23,287 nucleotides of DNA from JBHEPS01 sp046261635 (GTDB lineage: Bacteria > Acidobacteriota > Thermoanaerobaculia > Gp7-AA8): NCBI GenBank assembly GCA_046261635.1, contig JBHEOL010000047.1:1-23287 (forward strand), read 5' to 3'. Every line of letters begins with the position of its first letter. Positions within the stretch are counted from its first letter, which is position 1. Below are positions 20,714 to 23,287 of the stretch, piece by piece. A program made the position numbers and the translations under genes. Under the pieces are notes generated by a model. It saw only the letters and a program-made list of their open reading frames with translations. It was not told the DNA's origin and searched no databases.

Positions 20714-21454
20714 ATGCGCAGAACGGCCCGCGCGCTACTCCTCTTCCTCGTCCCCGCGATCGCGTCAGCCTGGTCTCCGGAGGCCGAGGTGCGCATCGCG
20801 TCGAAAGCTGCTGCGCTCTCTCCGCCCGACCTCCGCCTGCTTCTCGACAAGTACTCGGCCGAGTACCTTGCCGGAGTGCGGGACGCCGCGGGGGCCGCAG
20901 GCGAACGCGATCATCGCGAGGCCACGGCGGGCCGTCGCGGCCCGATCCGCTCCGAGCTCGAGCGCTCCCTGGCGGACGCCGTGACCACCGTGCGCGAGCG
21001 GCAACCGATGCGCGAGCTCGCGTATCGGCTCGGGACCGTCGCACACTTCGTCTCCGACGCCAACAATCCCCTGCGCGTCGGCCCGCAGAGCCTGCAGGTG
21101 GTCGAGAGCGATTACGAACGCTATTTCGACCGCAGCCTCCGGAAGTTCCCGACCGTCTTTTATGGCCTCCACGACCGGCTCGATCCGACTCCCGTCATGG
21201 ACCAGGCGTTGGCCCGCAGCCGCCGGTTCAGCGACCTGCTCCTCGAGGAATACCATCGGGATGGCAGGCGGCGCACCGCGGCCGAGTTCGACGACCGTTC
21301 CACCGCGTTCGGGATCGCCTCCATCTCCTACTCCCGGGCCGTGAGCGACACGGTCAACCTGTTCTACTACGTCTGGAAAGAGGCCGGCGGTGACGTCCGT
21401 TCAGCCAGAATCCTGAAGAAAGGCAACCTCCTCCTCAACGAGAATGTCCGATAA
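20714..21454 (+). CDS. Secreted zinc-phospholipase C / S1-P1-nuclease-like protein
   Basis: A 246-residue exported protein. A signal peptide (RRTARALLLFLVPA) with an A-S-A cleavage site would leave Trp20 as the first mature residue; mature PLC/P1-type enzymes also begin with Trp, which binds zinc. The helix LGTVAHFVSDANNPL (~107-120) keeps the H-xxx-D pair of the family's helix, and FYGLHDRLD follows. But the histidine expected six residues into the mature protein is Glu and the His after the PL turn is Arg, so some zinc ligands are changed. Fold and activity are therefore tentative. The frame is open far upstream but only this start gives a signal peptide. The stop overlaps the purH start by 11 nt. 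Confidence 0.6.
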   Translation: MRRTARALLLFLVPAIASAWSPEAEVRIASKAAALSPPDLRLLLDKYSAEYLAGVRDAAGAAGERDHREATAGRRGPIRSELERSLADAVTTVRERQPMRELAYRLGTVAHFVSDANNPLRVGPQSLQVVESDYERYFDRSLRKFPTVFYGLHDRLDPTPVMDQALARSRRFSDLLLEEYHRDGRRRTAAEFDDRSTAFGIASISYSRAVSDTVNLFYYVWKEAGGDVRSARILKKGNLLLNENVR

Positions 21455-22964
21455 ACGAGCGATCCTCTCCGTCTACGACAAGAGGGGGATCGTCGAGCTG
21501 GGCAGGTTCCTCGCGGACCGCGGCTACGAGATCCTCTCCACCGGTGGAACCGCGCGCGAGCTCGGCTCCGCCGGCGTTCCCGTCTCCTCCATCACCGACT
21601 ACACAGGAGCGAACGAGATTCTCGGGGGGAGAGTCAAAACCCTCCATCCGAAGGTGTTCGGGGGAATCCTCTACGACCGCGACAAATGGGATCACCAGCG
21701 GGACGTCGATCTGTACGAGATCGGCGCGATCGACCTGGTCGTGGTCAACCTCTACCCGTTCGAAGAGACTGTCGCGCGCGAGGGAGTGACGCTCGCCGAG
21801 GCGATCGAGCAGATCGACGTCGGCGGCCCGTCGATGCTCCGCGCCGCGGCCAAAAACCACAGCCATGTCCTTCCGCTTTGCTCGCCCGAGCTCTACGAGC
21901 CGTTCATGAGAGAGATGGGGAGCAGCGCCGGAACGATCTCCGACGAGTTCCGGATGCGCTGCGCGGTGGAGGTCTTCGAGAGGACCAGCGCATATGACCG
22001 GACCATCGCGGAATGGCTGCGGGCGCACGGCGGCTCGGCCGGCTCGGGAGAAACTCTCTTGCTGAGCTTCACGAAGGCGCAGGACCTCCGCTACGGTGAG
22101 AACCCTCAGCAGACGGCCGGCTTCTACGTCGAAGCGGGACGGCCCGAGCCGTTCCGCCAGCTCCATGGCAAGGAGCTTTCGTACAACAACCTCATCGATC
22201 TCGACGCCGCCTGGGCGGTCGCGACGAGCTTCGAGGAGCCCGCCAGCACCGTGATCAAGCACACGAACCCCTGCGGCACGGCTACGGGCGAAAATGCCGC
22301 GGAAGCCGTGCGCAACGCCATCGCTGCCGACCCGGTGTCGGCGTTCGGCGGAATCATCGGCATCAACCGCGAGCTCGACCTCCCCGCGGCCGAGGCGATC
22401 GGCTCGCTCTTTCTCGAGGTGATCGTAGCCCCTTCCTTCAGTGCCGATGCTCTCGAGAAGCTGCGCGCGAAGAAGAACCTTCGCCTCGTCGCTGCCGGGG
22501 CGATGGCGAACCAGCTGGTTCTTCGGACGGCCGCGGGCGGGGTCCTCGCGCAGAGCCCCGACCGGATCGCCTCACGCGAAGGGTGGAGGGTCGTGACGAA
22601 GCGGCAGCCATCGGACGAGGAGCTTCGCGCCCTCGCGTTCAACTGGATCGTCTGTGGCCACGTGAAATCGAACGCGATCGTCATCGGCAACGCGGTGCGG
22701 ACGGTCGGCATCGGAGCCGGACAGATGAGCCGGGTCGACTCGGCGAAAATCGCGGTCATGAAGGCGACTGCCGAGACCGCGGGCTGCGTCGGCGCCTCGG
22801 ATGCGTTTTTCCCCTTCCGGGACGGCCTCGACATTCTCGCCGACGCCGGCCTCACCGCGATCATTCAACCCGGCGGGTCGATGCGGGACGGGGAAGTCAT
22901 CGCCGCCGCCGACGAGCGCGGCCTCGCCATGGTGTTCACGGGCGAGCGCCACTTCAAACACTGA
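21444..22964 (+). CDS. purH: Bifunctional AICAR transformylase / IMP cyclohydrolase
   Basis: Does the last two steps of purine synthesis: formylates AICAR with 10-formyl-THF, then closes the ring to IMP. 506 residues, the usual length. The N-terminal cyclohydrolase domain shows LSVYDKRGI, STGGTARELG, GGRVKTLHPK and VVNLYPFEETV; the transformylase domain shows DLRYGENPQQ, SYNNLIDLDAAW, the catalytic K-H of VIKHTNPCGTA, AFGGIIGINRE, FNWIVCGHVKSNAIV and SDAFFPFRDG. ATG at 21444 overlaps the previous gene by 11 nt, and the stop overlaps the kdsC start, so it is in the middle of a co-translated unit. No strong ribosome binding site is seen. A 275-residue opposite-strand frame at its 5' end is a shadow. 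Confidence 0.97.
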   Translation: MSDKRAILSVYDKRGIVELGRFLADRGYEILSTGGTARELGSAGVPVSSITDYTGANEILGGRVKTLHPKVFGGILYDRDKWDHQRDVDLYEIGAIDLVVVNLYPFEETVAREGVTLAEAIEQIDVGGPSMLRAAAKNHSHVLPLCSPELYEPFMREMGSSAGTISDEFRMRCAVEVFERTSAYDRTIAEWLRAHGGSAGSGETLLLSFTKAQDLRYGENPQQTAGFYVEAGRPEPFRQLHGKELSYNNLIDLDAAWAVATSFEEPASTVIKHTNPCGTATGENAAEAVRNAIAADPVSAFGGIIGINRELDLPAAEAIGSLFLEVIVAPSFSADALEKLRAKKNLRLVAAGAMANQLVLRTAAGGVLAQSPDRIASREGWRVVTKRQPSDEELRALAFNWIVCGHVKSNAIVIGNAVRTVGIGAGQMSRVDSAKIAVMKATAETAGCVGASDAFFPFRDGLDILADAGLTAIIQPGGSMRDGEVIAAADERGLAMVFTGERHFKH

Positions 22965-23287
22965 TGGAGACTCCCCGAAGCTCCGCCTCGCGAATCAGGA
23001 TGATCGTCTCCGATCTCGACGGGGTGTGGACGGACGGCCGCATCATCTACACGGGCGAGTCGGGCGAGGCGAAAGAGTTCAACGTCCGCGATGGGCTCGC
23101 GGTGAAGATCGCCCAACGATCCGCGATCGAGGTCTCCGTGCTGACGAGCCGCCATTCGCAGGCGGTCGCCCGGCGGTGCTCGGAGCTCGGAATCAGCCGG
23201 CTCGTACAGGGCGCCGGAGAGAAAGCCTCGGCACTCAGGAAGATCGCGGCCGATGCCGGCGTGTCGATGGAAGAGATTCTCTACATC
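22964..23287 (+). CDS. kdsC: KdsC-type 3-deoxy-D-manno-octulosonate-8-phosphate phosphatase (N-terminal part)
   Basis: The first 108 residues of a capless HAD phosphatase; the gene runs off the right edge. Motif I VSDLDGVWTDGRI (nucleophile and acid/base Asp), FNVRDGLAVK, motif II LTSRHSQAV and QGAGEKASAL are in KdsC order; the sequence stops at LYI, just where the next motif (GDD) is expected. KdsC removes phosphate from KDO-8-phosphate for lipopolysaccharide, which supports a Gram-negative envelope. Related nucleotide-sugar HAD proteins share these motifs, so KdsC is the best call, not proven. Start ATG 22964 overlaps the purH stop (TGATG); ATG 23000 is a shorter choice. Confidence 0.85.
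   Translation, partial: METPRSSASRIRMIVSDLDGVWTDGRIIYTGESGEAKEFNVRDGLAVKIAQRSAIEVSVLTSRHSQAVARRCSELGISRLVQGAGEKASALRKIAADAGVSMEEILYI

Noticed and set aside
1..23287. CRISPR array, tRNA, rRNA, insertion sequence, prophage or defence island
   Set aside because: No regular repeats, no cloverleaf-like or rRNA-like segment, no transposase or integrase motif was seen in reading both strands by eye; a covariance-model scan could still find a small RNA.

Overview
This window reads as a piece of chromosome from a GC-rich, Gram-negative bacterium. Evidence: a KDO-pathway phosphatase (KdsC) at the right edge, lipobox lipoproteins, a periplasmic DUF3108-type protein and an S13 penicillin-binding protein. 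The gene mix (IspH, HD-GYP, methylcrotonyl-CoA carboxylase, trehalose synthesis, no operon for one specialised pathway) would fit Acidobacteriota or a similar phylum, but that placement is an impression, not a test. I see no tRNA, rRNA, CRISPR array, insertion sequence or phage gene. Gene density is high and most long antisense reading frames are shadows.

Layout. 1-618: end of an ABC-transporter ATPase with a degraded Walker B and a TOBE-like tail. 775-1191: stand-alone response-regulator receiver. 1199-2876 (minus): ispH followed by a secreted DUF3108 protein. 3061-3627: small unknown protein with a leaderless-looking promoter. 3650-6582 (minus): moaA overlapping a GAF/HD-GYP protein. 6873-7889: double zinc-ribbon membrane protein. 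7918-11239 (minus): RimJ/RimL-like acetyltransferase, B12-binding mutase subunit, methylcrotonyl-CoA carboxylase beta subunit and a HAD phosphatase. 11413-12570: M19 dipeptidase. 12588-18259 (minus): small lipoprotein, unknown protein, DacB/PBP4-like lipoprotein, membrane-anchored trehalose-6-phosphate synthase and trehalose-6-phosphatase. 18385-19980: ketoacyl-synthase homologue with a large insertion. 19990-20631 (minus): Fe-S uracil-DNA glycosylase homologue. 20714-23287: secreted zinc-phospholipase-like protein, purH and the start of kdsC.

How genes work together. OtsA and OtsB form a tight pair (2 nt apart) making trehalose from UDP-glucose and glucose-6-phosphate; the synthase carries a two-helix membrane sensor-like N-terminus. 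The carboxylase subunit and the B12 subunit suggest branched-chain amino acid / propionyl-CoA catabolism, but their partner subunits are not here. Many gene pairs are translationally coupled by TGATG overlaps, and several first-of-transcript genes have a -10-like hexamer only 7-11 nt before the start codon, suggesting leaderless mRNAs.

I did not find a clearly new multi-gene system. The best leads are the membrane-tethered OtsA, the insertion-bearing ketoacyl synthase, the leaderless promoter pattern, and several proteins with altered catalytic motifs (ABC ATPase, uracil-DNA glycosylase homologue, phospholipase-like protein).
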